Below the pieces are notes generated by a model. It ran no database searches and was not told the DNA's origin. It was given only the letters and a program-made list of their open reading frames with translations. A DNA stretch of 64,000 nucleotides. Source: Ptiloglossa arizonensis (Eukaryota; Arthropoda; Insecta; Hymenoptera; Colletidae). The position numbers and the translations under genes are program-made. The DNA lies in contig NC_135058.1 of the NCBI RefSeq assembly GCF_051014685.1, forward strand, positions 15,502,811 to 15,566,810, given 5' to 3'. Shown piece after piece: positions 46,861 through 59,980 of this stretch (its first letter is position 1; the number at the start of each line of letters is the position of its first letter).

Positions 46861-49800
46861 ATCGAACACAGAGGAATGTTTCTTCTTTGACGAAACCGAT
46901 GTAAAAGTGTGACAAAATTGATAGGTATTTGTGTAAAGTGCGCTATAAATTGTACAAAATTAATAATTTTAAATTTACTTTCCTTAAGAAATTAATTTCC
47001 ATTTGCCTCGCTTTTGTAGAAAGTTTCGAGCACCTTTGGACACAAAAGTATTTTCCTTCCAACGAAAAGGAATTTTCGACCGAAGCTCGGATGTAAACAT
47101 GTCTACATTTTGTCCACAAGAAAATAAATCACACGATTGTTGGTACGGTTTCTTACTTACCTGTTGAGATCGAGTTTCGTGTTACGCGCGTTTAACACGT
47201 CCGCGAGAAGAAGGCTGCGTTTGCATTCCCGATGCGATTGCATTCACGATGCAAAAAATGTTTTCTTCGCTGATAAAATATTTGCTCCGACGGTTACGTC
47301 TGTATTCTTTTAGAAACGAAAATCCGTGCAGGTAACTACGCGTGGAACAATTTGAATATCTCGACGTTAAAATTTCCAATTTCGTGCAATTCGAACGTTT
47401 AAATAATGCAACGTCGAATCCGTGCGATGTAAATTTCTTATTATCGATCGAACCGGAATCTAACGGGAACGTGGAACTTGGAACACTTCGATCGTCTTAT
47501 AGACTTCCGTTGGACTTCAATTTTCAAACGACGGATCGAGCAAGGACGAACACAATCGTTATATCGAATTTCGATAGGTTTCCGGTCAACTACGTTAATA
47601 TTTCATACGATACGTATACCTGGTGGAATACTCAATTATTACCTGGCCGGATGTTGAATTATTACCGTTGCCGTTAATTAGCCACAACCGATCGAACCGG
47701 TTACGTTGCGTTCTCTATCTCGAAGTATCGCGTTCTCGGTTGTCATTAAACCTATTATCGTTTATTTTCGTTTAAAGTTCTCGCGTAATTGGAGACAATC
47801 GAACGACGTGGTTCGAGCCCTGTTACGTCAACGTCGCAAATTGACCCGGGATTAAATTTAACGCGGAACGGTAGAAAAGTTTGGTTCTTATTTTCAGTGA
47901 AACGTGTTGAATTATTCATTCCATATTTCAACGGCGGATATACGAGCGCGCTTCGTAAAAGTTACGTAGTCTTGAGAAAAATCCGCAGCTAAATCCGTTC
48001 TGCATTGTAATTTTTAATTCGCGAAACCTCTTGCGTTAATATCTTCGGCTAATTAAGTCAACTGCAGCCGCTTGTTCCATAGGAGCGGAATACGTAAGAA
48101 CGTTGGAGTCTTCGCGGAGGGAGCTTTACGTATTACGCGTATTCAATTTAATATCGCATTCATCGGGACGACGTGGAATAAGAAGGATCGTAAATACCAA
48201 GCTAGCCGGTAATAAAGGGATTGAAAATCCATTCACGGGTCGAAAGTGCTCGGGAAGATGAATTATCTTCGAGAATATTTTTCGTTTTGAAAAGAATCGA
48301 TTTGGAACATTCCTCGTGCACGATTTCGTACTCGATTAAGCACGTCCGATCATTGCTCGTTGTTTCTACTTGCGTCAGCTTCTGCAAATCGTTATTCCTC
48401 CACGTTACTATTTTCTAATTGAAACCTTGTCCTACGATTTAAGTTTATCGGTGTTATTCGACGTCAAGGTCGGTCGCAAAAATAAATTTTCTTTTTGGAA
48501 ACATCGTACGAGTATTTCTTTGAAATATTTTCAAGAATATATATTCGAACGTACGAATGCGGATTTATCCTTGGTCCTTGTGTTCGGTCTTGTCGAGTCT
48601 CGCACGATATCGCGGGCGAAAGGGATAAATCAAATAATACTTTATCACCGTCGAAGTTTATAAACACCAACGCAAGTAGAAACATCGAGCACTGGTCAGA
48701 CACACCGGTCGATTCCACTGCACGTGTACCCGATCAATGTTCCGACTCAATTTTCTTAAAAACATTTCGATTTATTTTCCTACGAAGAATCTCCCGGATT
48801 GTTTCACGATTCTTCTGCTCACCGTATTCGAACAAGTCGGTTATAATACGAGCACTCTGTACACGTTTCTCGAACGATATCGAGGTGTACCGACACAGTC
48901 GATCGTTTTTCATTCCTCCGTTCTGAAAAATGTGCTTCTCTTCGTTCAGAGGCCACGCGAAAGACGAATCTCGATTCGAAACCGATTATGCTAATAAACG
49001 ATGGAATTTTCGAGCCGGCTTCCATCGACTTTGACCCGCTTTCGAAAGCGCTTACGTCAATTTTAGATAGGGGCCGGATTCGAAATAAAAGTAATCGGGA
49101 GATCCCGAGCGAGAACAGAGTAACTCCATTTCCCAATCAATTTTGATTTATGTCCCTTCGAGCTACAGCTTCGCAAAATTGCTTCCTTTCGCCCCGTAGA
49201 ATCCAGAGAATGGAACCGTAGGAGGTATTTCAACATCGGGATCGAGCCTTTTTCCGTCGCGAGCGTAACGTTACGCGTGGCAACCGAACCGGCAGAAACT
49301 TTCATCCGTGGAGTTTAAATCACAATTAGAAACTTTTCTCGCTCGTTGCATTTTTTATTCCTCGCCTTTTCTACCTTAGCGAAGAAGTGAATTATACAGC
49401 TACGGTGTTATACCCTACGTGACTTGTCCTTTTTATTGTTTTTCGTGACGTTCGAAGAACGAAGCAAATTTTAACGCGCGATACCGAGAAACTTTCAGTT
49501 CTCTCTTCGGATAGCTTCGATCGCGAGTAAACGATTATTTATTAGTTAGAAGCTACGGTTCGTCGTGTCGAAGAAATCGTACTGAAGGTAATAACGTGTA
49601 ACTTAAAACGAGAACTGTATTTTTCTCGAAACGATCTCCGAAAATATAGTGTCCTAATATATACGAACGAGGATATATAAGAAAAGAAAACGAATCGAAA
49701 GCAACACATGCGTAACGCCACAAATCTTGTTTAAGGTTATTTGTGCTACGAAACTGCTGTGTACCGTAAATAAACGAAGTTGTTCTCCTGTAAGATAGAT

Positions 49801-49988
49801 TAATCCTCTTATACAAGAATCGGAGTTTCTTATCTCGTTTGTGTTCGACGAAGCGTCCACCAGGATGAAATTGCAGATGAACTGGGGGATGTTGCCATTG
49901 AACAAAAATTTAAACATTACAGCGCGTAAAGTTTCCTTTGGGTAACTCGAGGATTTCTCGGGAAATTGTGGTCGTAAGTACAACTCAA

Positions 49989-50136
49989 ATACGATATTAC
50001 ATTTATACAATTTTTTCTATTTCTAATACCATATTACATTTATATAACTTTTTCTATTTCTACCAAGACGCTACATTTATACAATTTTTTCTATTTCTAA
50101 TACGATACTACATTTGTATAATTTTTTCTATTAATT
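49989..50136. repeat. Tandem repeat, 37-bp unit, 4 copies
   Basis: Four head-to-tail units containing TACATTTATACAATTTTTTC start at 49989, 50026, 50063 and 50100, with a few substitutions each. Confidence 0.9.
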
Positions 50137-50502
50137 CAAAAGAAATATCGGTTTGAAGAAAGTTCGATTTTTAAATCTTTAGCCTTCTGAGCTTCAGACG
50201 CGCACAGGTATCGACACGAATCTTCGGAGGCAAGTATTTCACCAATTCCCGTTTTATTGCGAAGACAACCTTGGTGTTTTATGTGTTTCGTAATCTACCT
50301 TTTGTTTTTTCTAGGGGAGAAACGCCAACATCTCGTTTCCTTACCGTCTTTAGGTTTCTGTTCCTTTATCCTGTTAATTGCGCGTCCTACGTTTCGCGGG
50401 ATGAAGTCATTTGTTTGCAGGGTACCCTTGATGTGCTCTAGTTCTCTGTTTTATTGATGTGTTTTGCAGATGCTAATTGCTTAAGGAAATTGGTTCGAGG
50501 TC

Positions 50503-50990
50503 AGAGCTTTTTAACAATGAACTCCGAACGTCGGAACATTTCACATTGAAATTTCGAAGCGAGTGCTTTTTGATATTGAACTTTTAGCTCCGGAGTTTCT
50601 TTAACATTGAACTTCGAGCGCCGGAGCTTTTTGATATTCAACTTTCATGGATAAATCTTCCTGACATTTTACAGCCAAGGTTAAAGCTTTTCACCATTGA
50701 ACTTCTACGGGTACAGTTTTTTCACCGAGCTTTCAAACATAGAGTTTTCGCAACGTAGACTTTTCGAGGCTAGAGCTTTACGGCGTTTAGATCGATTCGA
50801 GCTACAGCTTTTCCAGCATCGAGCTTTCGATGTTCGAAATGTTCGAGCCACCGAGTTTAGAATTTTTGATATCGATCTTCCATAGTTACAGTCGTTCGAT
50901 ATTCTACGGTCGAAGGTGAAGATTTTCGATATTGAGCTTCCAAGGTGAGAATTCTTGGACACTGAGCTCGTAAGTCGAAGATTTTTTATA
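50503..50990. repeat. Degenerate minisatellite, about 40-bp unit
   Basis: A loose unit of the form GAGCTTTT-GATATTGAACTTC, followed by a CG-containing spacer, recurs about ten times over 490 bp. Units vary in length and spacing. It is not coding: all frames are broken or repeat-derived. Confidence 0.65.
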
Positions 50991-51179
50991 TTTACGATCA
51001 AAGTACGTTTTCATTTTAAAAAATAATTTCTGGGGTCGTACAGACTACTCTTAAATTCCCTTTGGATACCTTCGTGTACGTATCGAACAACGAAGCTTGT
51101 CACCTAACGGAAAACCCCGAGACGAAGATTCGATTAGTTTCGAAACGTAGCTGGTACGTTGTTCGCACTTGGAGAAATA

Positions 51180-51875
51180 ATTTTTGGGGTCATTCGGAGC
51201 GCGCACGTAAAAATGTTTCGCGAGACTGGGGTGGAGGGGCGGTGTGTGGGGGCAGGCCAGTTGTCGGATGTTTCTCGCGAGAGCGGCCGCGCGCAGGGGG
51301 TGGGGGGTTGGGGGGGCTGTAGCGCGGCGATATCTCGACTTTTGGCGGGGAAACGGGCAGCCTGGTTGTTGCAGGTGCATCGGCTGCACCGGTGCGTCGC
51401 GGTCGTCGGGGATAGGTTTGACGCCGGTGCCGAGGAGAGGCGCAGAACGTGTTCGATCGACCCGCGTACGCGGCCCGTGGCCTCACACTGCGACACGGAC
51501 TTCACTTCAGTCAGTCGCTGTTTGGCCACCGAGCGCGCCGAGTCGAGCCGAGTACGTCTCCCGTTTAACGCGCAACGTCTCGTGACACACGGCCGCACGA
51601 TCGCTCTTCCTGGCCGACGATCGCGACAGGGGGTCGTTTAGCGGCTCTCCATTCCCCCCTGTTTACAAACGGGGAAACTCGAACCGGTCGCTTTCCATTT
51701 CTCGCTTTTCCGCGCGTAAAAGATTCTACCTCCTCTCTCCCTCACTCTCATTCTTCACCCCCCCTCTCTCACTCTCTCTCTCTCTCTCTCTCTCTCGCTA
51801 GTGAGAACAGTCGCTCCGGGACACATGGACTTTGAGACACGAGGGATGGAGGAGTTTGCGTGATGCACTTTCCAG
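51180..51875 (+). promoter_or_regulatory. GC-rich candidate promoter and first exon
   Basis: This is the most GC- and CpG-rich stretch of the window's right half. TTCAGTCAGTCGC near 51505 contains an arthropod initiator (TCAGT). A pyrimidine (CT) repeat at 51767-51797 follows, and a donor-like CCAG|GTAATT ends a possible noncoding or short coding exon at 51875 (ATGCACTTTCCAG precedes it). It could be the 5' exon of the secreted protein gene beginning at 61783, about 10 kb away; that link is inferred. Overlapping open frames on both strands are GC artefacts. Confidence 0.35.
51767..51797. repeat. (CT)n microsatellite
   Basis: About 30 bp of near-perfect CT dinucleotides within a longer pyrimidine-rich tract; possibly a GAGA-factor-type binding site on the other strand. 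Confidence 0.85.
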
Positions 51876-53720
51876 GTAATTTTTAAACTTGTCGGAGAAA
51901 CTTTTATTCCGAGATATATTCACTGACTTGGTTACACCTAAACGACGAACAGAACGTTTCGGTATGCGATAAATAAGTTTTTCTTTACTGTTCTCATCGT
52001 TGGAGAAGATACAGATTTATGTAACTTTTTCCTGCGAATTTCAACTTCCTTTCGGATCTATTTCAAACTGGTTTCTACGCTTTTGTAAATAAGCAATGTA
52101 TATACTGGAAAAATGGGAAAAACTGCAGGGGGCAGTTTATTCGCGCAATCGTTATTCGCGGGGCTATTTCGATAAAAATTGAATCGGCTATTGGGACGAG
52201 AATATTACATTTTGACGCAACGTTTCACCGAAATTCGTAAAGTTTTTTTTTCAATATATATACATATACTTGTATACGCACATCGAAAGAAATTTCCCTC
52301 TTTCGAACACGGCCAGAGAAACTTAAATCGTATCTTTCCGTAAAAGATCGTCAACAACGCGAGTCCGATTTTTAATCAATTTTCCCACCCCGTTGCGTAT
52401 CGCTTCTCCAATTTAGGTTTCACGGTTAAGGTTACGTCGCAATGTACATATATCGAGTATTATATTTTTCAATTCCAAAGATTTCAAAACGGAACGTCCA
52501 GTGCGAGCAGATTGTATCGTTCGGATGTTGATTTTTAAATTAAATTCAATTTCTGGATCGTTTCGATTAAAATCTATCGCGTGGTTCGCATTGAACGCAA
52601 AAGAATCTTGTCGATGTTTGTATCGCGAGGAATTTCTTTTTTTTTTATTTATTTCTGGACGCTTCGTTGGACAGATTTACGTCGTTTCGTTTTTCTCAAT
52701 TTCTTTTTGTTGGTCCGGTGGGTGGGGGTGGGTGGAATTCATTTGAACGTAGGCGTCGACGCGCGTGCGACAGATCCGAACCGCTGAGGTTAATTCGGGA
52801 CATTCGCGATGAAAGTTGCGGGGGTTGATGGCGGGGCAGAGAAGGGGTGTTCGATATAGTTTTGTTGCTGTCGACAGCGCGTACGTTTTCGAGCACCGGG
52901 TGGAAGGGAATGGGGACCAACCGGCCGTACAAAGCAACAAAAGGTATTGAGAATTCAATCTGCTAACGAGGAAATTTATTTGAAGGAAGTAATTAGTCGA
53001 TCGCCACGGGAGATAATTTTTCAATTACATTTAGAGCCGACGTTTCGATCGATCCTAACTCTCCTTTTGTTTTTTGCTTCGACCTCGATCGAAACGATTG
53101 TCCTTCTGAAACGCTTAACAACCGAATGGTTGACCTTGATCACTGAAAGTACAGCCACGATTCAGTGGTACAGTTTAGATACGGTAGACACCTTGGGCTC
53201 GTATTGCGTTTCATTTCACCGTTTAATTTGCGTTAATAAAACGAAAATCCGTTCGCGAGATATATCTTTCTTTTTAATATCGTTCCATCGATTTTACGTA
53301 GGATCGTGACAATTGATATTTTAGGTAAGAGAAAAGAACACTTTTACGAAGTAATCGAATTCGTTAAATAATAAACATGTCGCTTACGTTGTTTTCGTAC
53401 GAAACCTGACGATTAGAGTAACGAGATTCACGTTACGTCACAAGTGATTATACGTCGAAACGTACGTAACGGAGTTTTTGCAATAATATATTTATTTCGC
53501 TGGTGATACGATCAAGAAGTACATCGACAAGGATTTTCGTATAAAATTGACCGTGAAACATACGCAAGATTCAATTTCAGATAGTAGTTTTTCGTTCGGT
53601 AACGTTCGTTTGCTCCATTTTCTTATCGTTCTTATTGCGAAGTCTTGCTACGCGCGTGTAATCTCGTTCTCAAGTTGAGCTATAAAGCTACGAAGCTTAC
53701 CATGTCAAAATAGACTTATT

Positions 53721-53766
53721 GACTTTCTGTCTCCACTACATTGTCGAAAGTGGTGTGACAGAAAGC
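53721..53766. other. Small stem-loop
   Basis: CTTTCTGTC (53723-53731) pairs with GACAGAAAG (53757-53765), and CACTAC with GTGGTG, around a loop of about 10 bases. It is short for a pre-miRNA and I know no matching mature sequence. Confidence 0.3.
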
Positions 53767-54280
53767 ATAAAATAATGACTCGATAGAAAGGTTCAAAGTC
53801 AATGGAACTATGTATCAGTTGTACGTAGACGGTTACTTGTCTTATTGAAATTAATTAAAATTCGATATTTCCTTCGTAGAATTTCATTAACGATCGTGGA
53901 ATAATTATAAAGATATCCAGCTAAATAAGTACGTGAAAGTCGAACTCGTTGGTACAATTCGCGAAATTCGCTTCAAAAGTGTTAAATTCTATGTTTGCGG
54001 AACACTCGATTCGCAAACGATCGACGTATCCGATGTTCGTGTTCTCTGATACGTTGTTCAAACGTGTTCAAACTTACACGCTTGAAAGGCAGTATTTACC
54101 ACGAGAGACACCGTTCGTGAACTTTGGTGTTGTCAATCTAAAAACTGTGCAATTTCTTTTTTTCTCGCCACTCCCCTTGTTTTTGCAATTCGAAGCGCAG
54201 AGAATGTTTCGAATTTTTTCAACAATTTTTCTCGTCGAGAAATATCTCGTATCGTTGGAAAAGTTTCTCGTTAAATCGCG

Positions 54281-55096
54281 AAATCGTCATCGGGACGCAT
54301 TTTCAACTTTGCTCTTCGAGACCAGCAATTATCGTAACGAGTCAACTTGTTAATTAAGCAATAATATCCAGAATTAATTAATGGCCGTGGCGAAACTTGT
54401 TTTCGCAGGTGCTACGCATTCAACGTTTTGGCGCACGATATTGAACGAGACTCACCTTGATACTTGTAAAGTCGGGAATAATTAAATCCGACTTATTAAA
54501 TTTGCAATCGTATGTGGCGCGGGCTCGTCGTAACTCGAAAAGGAACTTTCTTTCCTTTTTACGCGGCCACGTTTTCTATTACCTTTATTAACGAAGAATT
54601 CTCGCTACTGCTGCAATTTAACGTTAAATTGCAACGACGGTACCGGCTTTCACGTCAACCGCTCAGAAATTTATTGTACGAAATTGTTGATTATTTGGGT
54701 TAAGAAGTTTATTCTGCGCGAACAAAGACAATCTTTCAGTTCTCGAGGGGGGAAACTATTCTTTGTCGCGTACCACGATTGCCAGTTTCGTTCCTTCTCG
54801 AGTTAGCAACAAATAATAAGCATTGACTGTGCGCTCTCTATAAAATACAAATTGAATTAACTACCATCGTCGCGAAGTGTCGATCGTCCGATTTTAACGA
54901 AACTTTGCAAGTTTGTGGAGCGAGTAATAATATTTGATAAGTATTCTTTTTTTTAACCAACAAGGTTCGCGTACAGGGGTTGAAAACAGCCCTTAAAGTG
55001 GGAAATCGTCACTGGGACACATTTTCAACTTTGCTCTTCGAAACTAACAATTATCGTAACGAGTCAACTCGTCAATTAAGCAGCAATATCCAGAAT
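54281..55096. repeat. Direct duplication of about 95 bp, 722 bp apart
   Basis: AAATCGTCA..GGGAC, CATTTTCAACTTTGCTCTTC, AATTATCGTAACGAGTCAAC and AATATCCAGAAT occur in order at 54281-54374 and 55003-55096. Divergence is about 10 percent. Confidence 0.8.
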
Positions 55097-55675
55097 AAAT
55101 GATTTCTAAAATCGTTCGTGGAAACATCGAGAAATAACGAAGATACGAAAGTTTTACGAACGTGGTAGAAATTAAACGCGTCATGATTCCGAAAATAACG
55201 TTGCACGGACATTATATAGTTACTTTCTTGAACAAACTGTATCTGCTGGTACGGTGTATACGAACAAAGGAACACGCAAGTTTTAGAAAATAGGGAAAGT
55301 AAACTGTAGTTAACTTAATGCAGTTGCAGCACCGTAACCAACGTAGCTCCGTCGAGCACCATAGCGAGCACCATAGCGAGCTCGAAACTTCAAACGCGGT
55401 TTTCTCGAAACTTTATTTCTTCACGGTGTTGGCTCGTATCTCGAGATTTGTAATACGCTATCTCGATCGATTTGAAAATTGGTTCGTGCGTTCAAAAAAT
55501 GTGCCTCTATTACACGTGTAATTGAATAATTTCTAACAATCGCGATCAATGGAATCGTGTAAACGCGACGATACTTCCTGGAAGGTCTTGCGCAGCCATG
55601 TTCACCTGTTACAAAATTATTCATACGGCCACTTGAATCGTACAAACTTTTATATTTATATCTCGGCTTGTTCCC

Positions 55676-56200
55676 TTGAAAAAATTCTTGAAAACTTCGC
55701 AACTTTTAAAAACAAGAGCTCTATTTAAGAGTAGGTTTCTCTACTCGTTCACCCTTCAACACTATTCAAATCGTACGCAAAATATTCTTCCATTGTTACC
55801 AACGAAAATAATAGATTGTTTGTATTCTATGGTACACTTTTTTATATACATATTTTGGTGGGTTTCATTGAAAAAATTCTTGAAAACTTCATAACTTTTC
55901 AAAACCAGAGCTCTATTTAAGAGTAGGTTTCTCTACTCGTTCACCCTTCAACACTATTCAAATCGTACGCAAAATATTCTTCCATTGTTACCAACGAAAA
56001 TAATAGATTGTTTGTGTTCTATGGTACACTTTTTTGTATTCATATTTTGGTGGGTTCCATTGAAAAAATTCTTGAAAACTTCGTACCTTTTCAAAACCAG
56101 AGCTCTATTTAAAAGTTGGTTCCTCTATTCGTTCGCGCGTCAACGTTATTCGAATCGTAGAAGTATTCTTTCGTTGAAACTAACGAAGATAATTACGTGG
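55676..56200. repeat. Tandem repeat, 192-bp unit, about 2.7 copies
   Basis: Units start at 55676, 55868 and 56060 with TTGAAAAAATTCTTGAAAAC. The first two are almost identical throughout. The third decays after about 60 bp. The frames 55676-55894 and 55985-56353 are repeat-derived. Confidence 0.92.
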
Positions 56201-58575
56201 CTCGTGTCCGATATGCACTCGTGTATTGTAAGTTTCTTGTCATCGAGAAACGAAACGGAACTCATTACGCGAACCGATACGACTGTTTTCGAAGCCAACG
56301 CGAAACAATGTCGGTCGACTGTAGACGCGTTTGCCCCCCCCGCAAATGTGTGACGCGTGAATAATAGAAGAGATGGCGGTAATCACGCGAACCTACGTGC
56401 AACTCGACACGGTATTAGAGCTTAGTGTACAAACTGCAACCACTCTTGGAAGTTGAAAGGCTGTTCGTGGTTCTGTTTGTGTACGTAAACATTGTGGCGT
56501 GTACCCGATTCGTGTATTCATGTAAAAACGATGGATCGACGATTGTTGACAATTTCGAGCAAGTTTCTCTTCCGTAGGGAATTTTGAACTCGACGTCCAT
56601 CGATTCCGTAACACTTATCGTTGCAAGGTAAAATGTTATCGTAACGATTCGTGGAATTGAAAACGTTTAAAGTGATTCGTGCAAATTCTTGCGCATATCT
56701 TTACTCGATTCGTATCTTTCGACCATTATGTTCTCCTCCTTTTCGACGAGGGAGTCAATAACAAAGTTATCAATCTTTCAACCGCCCATCGATATTATTC
56801 TGGACATCGAGGTCGTAGAAAATATCAAAAGTGTGTACAGTTTTTGATTTTACGTGGGAAATTCTGTGAGATTTTTCATTAAATTTTCAACTGCGAACAA
56901 TATTATTCTAGATATCGATGATGTATCAAATATCTAGGTATTTGAATTTTGTGGCTTTCGTGAACAATTCTGTGAGATTTTCTATCGATTGTTACAATTG
57001 AAATTGTTATCGATTACCGTAGAATTCTAATCGTAATGATAGACAGATTAATTATTCGTTGCAGCAAGGAACGCGTAGCAATAAATTCCATACAATTGAT
57101 CAATGCCATGCTTCGGACAAATAGGGTAACTTTATAAGTACACGATCCCCGATAATATTAATTCACCTTTCGTCCGAAGTCAATTCTGTTCGCTATATTT
57201 CACACGACGTAAAAATAAATCGAGGTTGCTGATCGACCATTGCGCTGGAAAGTCGATGCGCGTGGGCTCGAAACAACGTATCGACATTAGAATAGACTAT
57301 TTTGTTAATGACGCAAATATATGGTATATCTACGGCGAATATTTCCAACACCGATGAACCGAGATGACGCGATGAAACAAATTTTAGGGCAATTTCCTTT
57401 ACGTAAAGGTAACGTGGAAACATTTGCGTTTATTCGATCGATAGTTACTCGGTGAAGTTTCTATTCATTCGAAATATAATTCGATCGTGTAATTCGTATC
57501 GTTCACGGACCAAATAACTCATCGAAAGTTCTTTATTGTTCGTCGTTGTTCGAAATTTTCAACCGAACTGGAATTTCGCGAGAAACGTATCGTGGAAGAA
57601 TTGCACGTACTCGGGTATTCGGGAGATTTATCGAACAGTGATTCCCTAGTTGCGTGCAATATCCCGTTAACGCTCCACGCTAGCGTATTATCGTTGTCCA
57701 ATGGAATTATCGACGGTTTTACAAGAATTTTCGCGAAACCGGACGATTCACTCGATTATGTAAATACCGACGTAACAGCTACGACTTTGAGAAGTTGCAT
57801 CGTCGAAGCTGCACCGGGGTTCAGGGTCTGGAATGTACTCGGTATCGATTGCACGGAGTAAACAATATAAAAAATTGTACGACATTGAACAAAATCAACG
57901 ACGCAAATCTTCTTTCGACGTTTGAAAATTTATTCAATATCCCCGGAAGATTTACAACGACGATGAATATCTGCAAACGTTTCTTTCTCCGTCCAGAAAT
58001 AATTAATGGATCGCGATCCTGGCACACGTGCATTCTTCTGCACTTCGTACTTAAATGTATCGTTCCTTTCGTATATATTTTTCGCTTCACTCGACGCATC
58101 GTTTCGTACGTTGAACGCAACTCTGTCGCGACAAAAGTGTGTATAAAACGAATTTTTTCGCGAAACACGAAGAATGCGCGATGTCGGTCGGTCGACGTTC
58201 ATCGGAATAAGTTACACGAAATTGAATCTAAAAATACGTGGACGCGAAAAGCACGTCGGTGGTGCTATTCAGTCGGAATTCAAAACCGAAAATTTCATTA
58301 TCCGGCGCTGAAAACGTCGAATAAACATTCGTTCGCTCCGGGTAAAGAGATTCATCGAAAGCAGCTCGAAATGGTCGCTAAATAAACATTGCGAAAGAGA
58401 AAAAGGAAAGAGAAGAAAAAAGAGAAGAAAAATCTCAGCGCGCGTGCTTGGAGAAAATTTGGTTCTACGTACAAAGAGACGCGGCTTCGTAGCCGCGAAA
58501 GTTAATCTCGCGTTCGCGTTTCAAAGCGTTTTTACGGAATTTCGCTGGTGGCTGGATGTGCGCGAGCAAAGGTAC

Positions 58576-58650
58576 CGGTGAGTGAAAGAGAGAGAGAAAA
58601 CGAGAGAACCAGAGAGAGAAAGAGAGAGAAAGAGAGAGAGAGGAAAAGAA
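58576..58650. repeat. (GA)n purine tract
   Basis: About 75 bp of GAGAGA/AAAGAGAG purine repeats. A candidate GAGA-type site or simple sequence. Confidence 0.75.
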
Positions 58651-59848
58651 AAGGGAAGTGTCGAGCCTTCCCTAACGAGTTTGATTCTGTGAAACGCGTC
58701 CTCGCGTTACAGAATTGCCAGCACCGCCTATTTCCGTGCTCTCGTTGTCGCGGAAACGGTTTTTCACCAGAAGAAGAAAAAAAATTTAAAAAAAAACTGC
58801 CGGCACGCAGATTGTCGGCAATGAAACTTGCTTGTCCCCCTCTTTGCACGTGATACTCGTGGTTTGCTCGAAAACTAGCTGGTGCTACTCGCACGTCGAG
58901 ATCGTTCTCTCAGACACGTGTTGAAAGCTCTGACCAATTTTTCTCCCCATTACTGGACACGCGTCGAATGTTTTTTCTTTGTTTCTTAACATCTCGTACA
59001 ATGGTACACGAGGGATCGAAACAGTTATGGAACTTTTTCAATAGGCGCCGTTGAAACGGTTGCAATGTAACTTGTTTAATAAAAGTTCTCGGACGAGAAC
59101 AGGGTAAACGAAAGTTTCGGTTTGAATAGAATTTATAAAAAATGAAAATACCGGTTCGTATACCCGGAACAAATACATTACGCGGAGATACGATAAAGTT
59201 TACTCGTTTTGTACAATTTTCTTTTTTTTGTTTTTTGTTTTGTTTGGAAAAGTTTCGAAAAAACTGTTTCCACGGAACTTTTATCATAAAAGTTCGTAAA
59301 TATCTATTCCACGGGACAGTTTTTAGACAAGTTCTTAAAGTAAAAGCTTTTCCCCATAAAAGTGCCGCGAGAATAGATATTTTTTTCTAAAGGAAAAGTG
59401 CGAGCGGGAATTGAATTATTAAGTAGAAAGTTAACCGTTCGTTCACTTCGGAGGGAGAAATAATATTTGTTACGATGCTTGTCGAATTTGTTCCAATTGT
59501 TTATCGGTCGACTTTGAAAAGAATAGAAATAGAAAAGATCTCTTGAAGTTATATTATACAACTCGCAATAAACTTCGATCGATCCGCTAGCAACAGAACA
59601 ATCTAAGGCGATTACGTTACGCGATTTACCTTGGATAAACATTCACATTCGTAGCTTCCATTTCACTATTTTCAACATTTCCACGACTTCCTTCATTTCT
59701 AAACATTTTCTCCTCTAATGGAAATGTTTTGTAAATATCAAACATTTGCGTATTATGTACGTATCTCTTAGAATACAAAAAATTAATTCCTTGTACTTTG
59801 TGTTCTGTGATCGATGCTAAATTTTGAATTTTAAATTCATCGAAAAAC

Positions 59849-59980
59849 ATCGATGGCTTCCATGGATCGACCTCTAGTCATCAATGGCTTCCATGCATCG
59901 ATCTCTAATTATCAATGGCTTCCATACATCGATCCGTAGACATCGAAGGCTTCCATACATCGACCCGTAGACATCGATGG
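59849..59980. repeat. Tandem repeat, 31-bp unit, 4.3 copies
   Basis: Units start at 59849, 59880, 59911, 59942 and 59973 with ATCRATGGCTTCCAT and end in CTCTAGTC or CCGTAGAC. Spacing is exactly 31 bp. Confidence 0.92.

Larger units (their letters stand above)
44720..51179. other. Long intergenic or intronic stretch without a recognised gene
   Basis: No domain-bearing exon is seen. Longer frames such as 47342-47677 and 48495-48926 lack recognisable motifs. It contains tandem repeats at 46054-46320, 49989-50136 and 50503-50990 and a candidate CpG promoter near 46.7 kb. Confidence 0.5.

Noticed and set aside
47342..47677. 111-codon frame with Asn/Phe-rich protein-like sequence
   Set aside because: It starts at GTG, has no splice context and no recognised domain.
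47805..47850. GGTTCGAGCCC, resembling a tRNA B box
   Set aside because: No A box or cloverleaf stems can be placed upstream.
57592..57861. 89-codon frame with protein-like composition
   Set aside because: It opens with GTG, not ATG, has no clear acceptor, and overlaps another open frame. No family is recognised.
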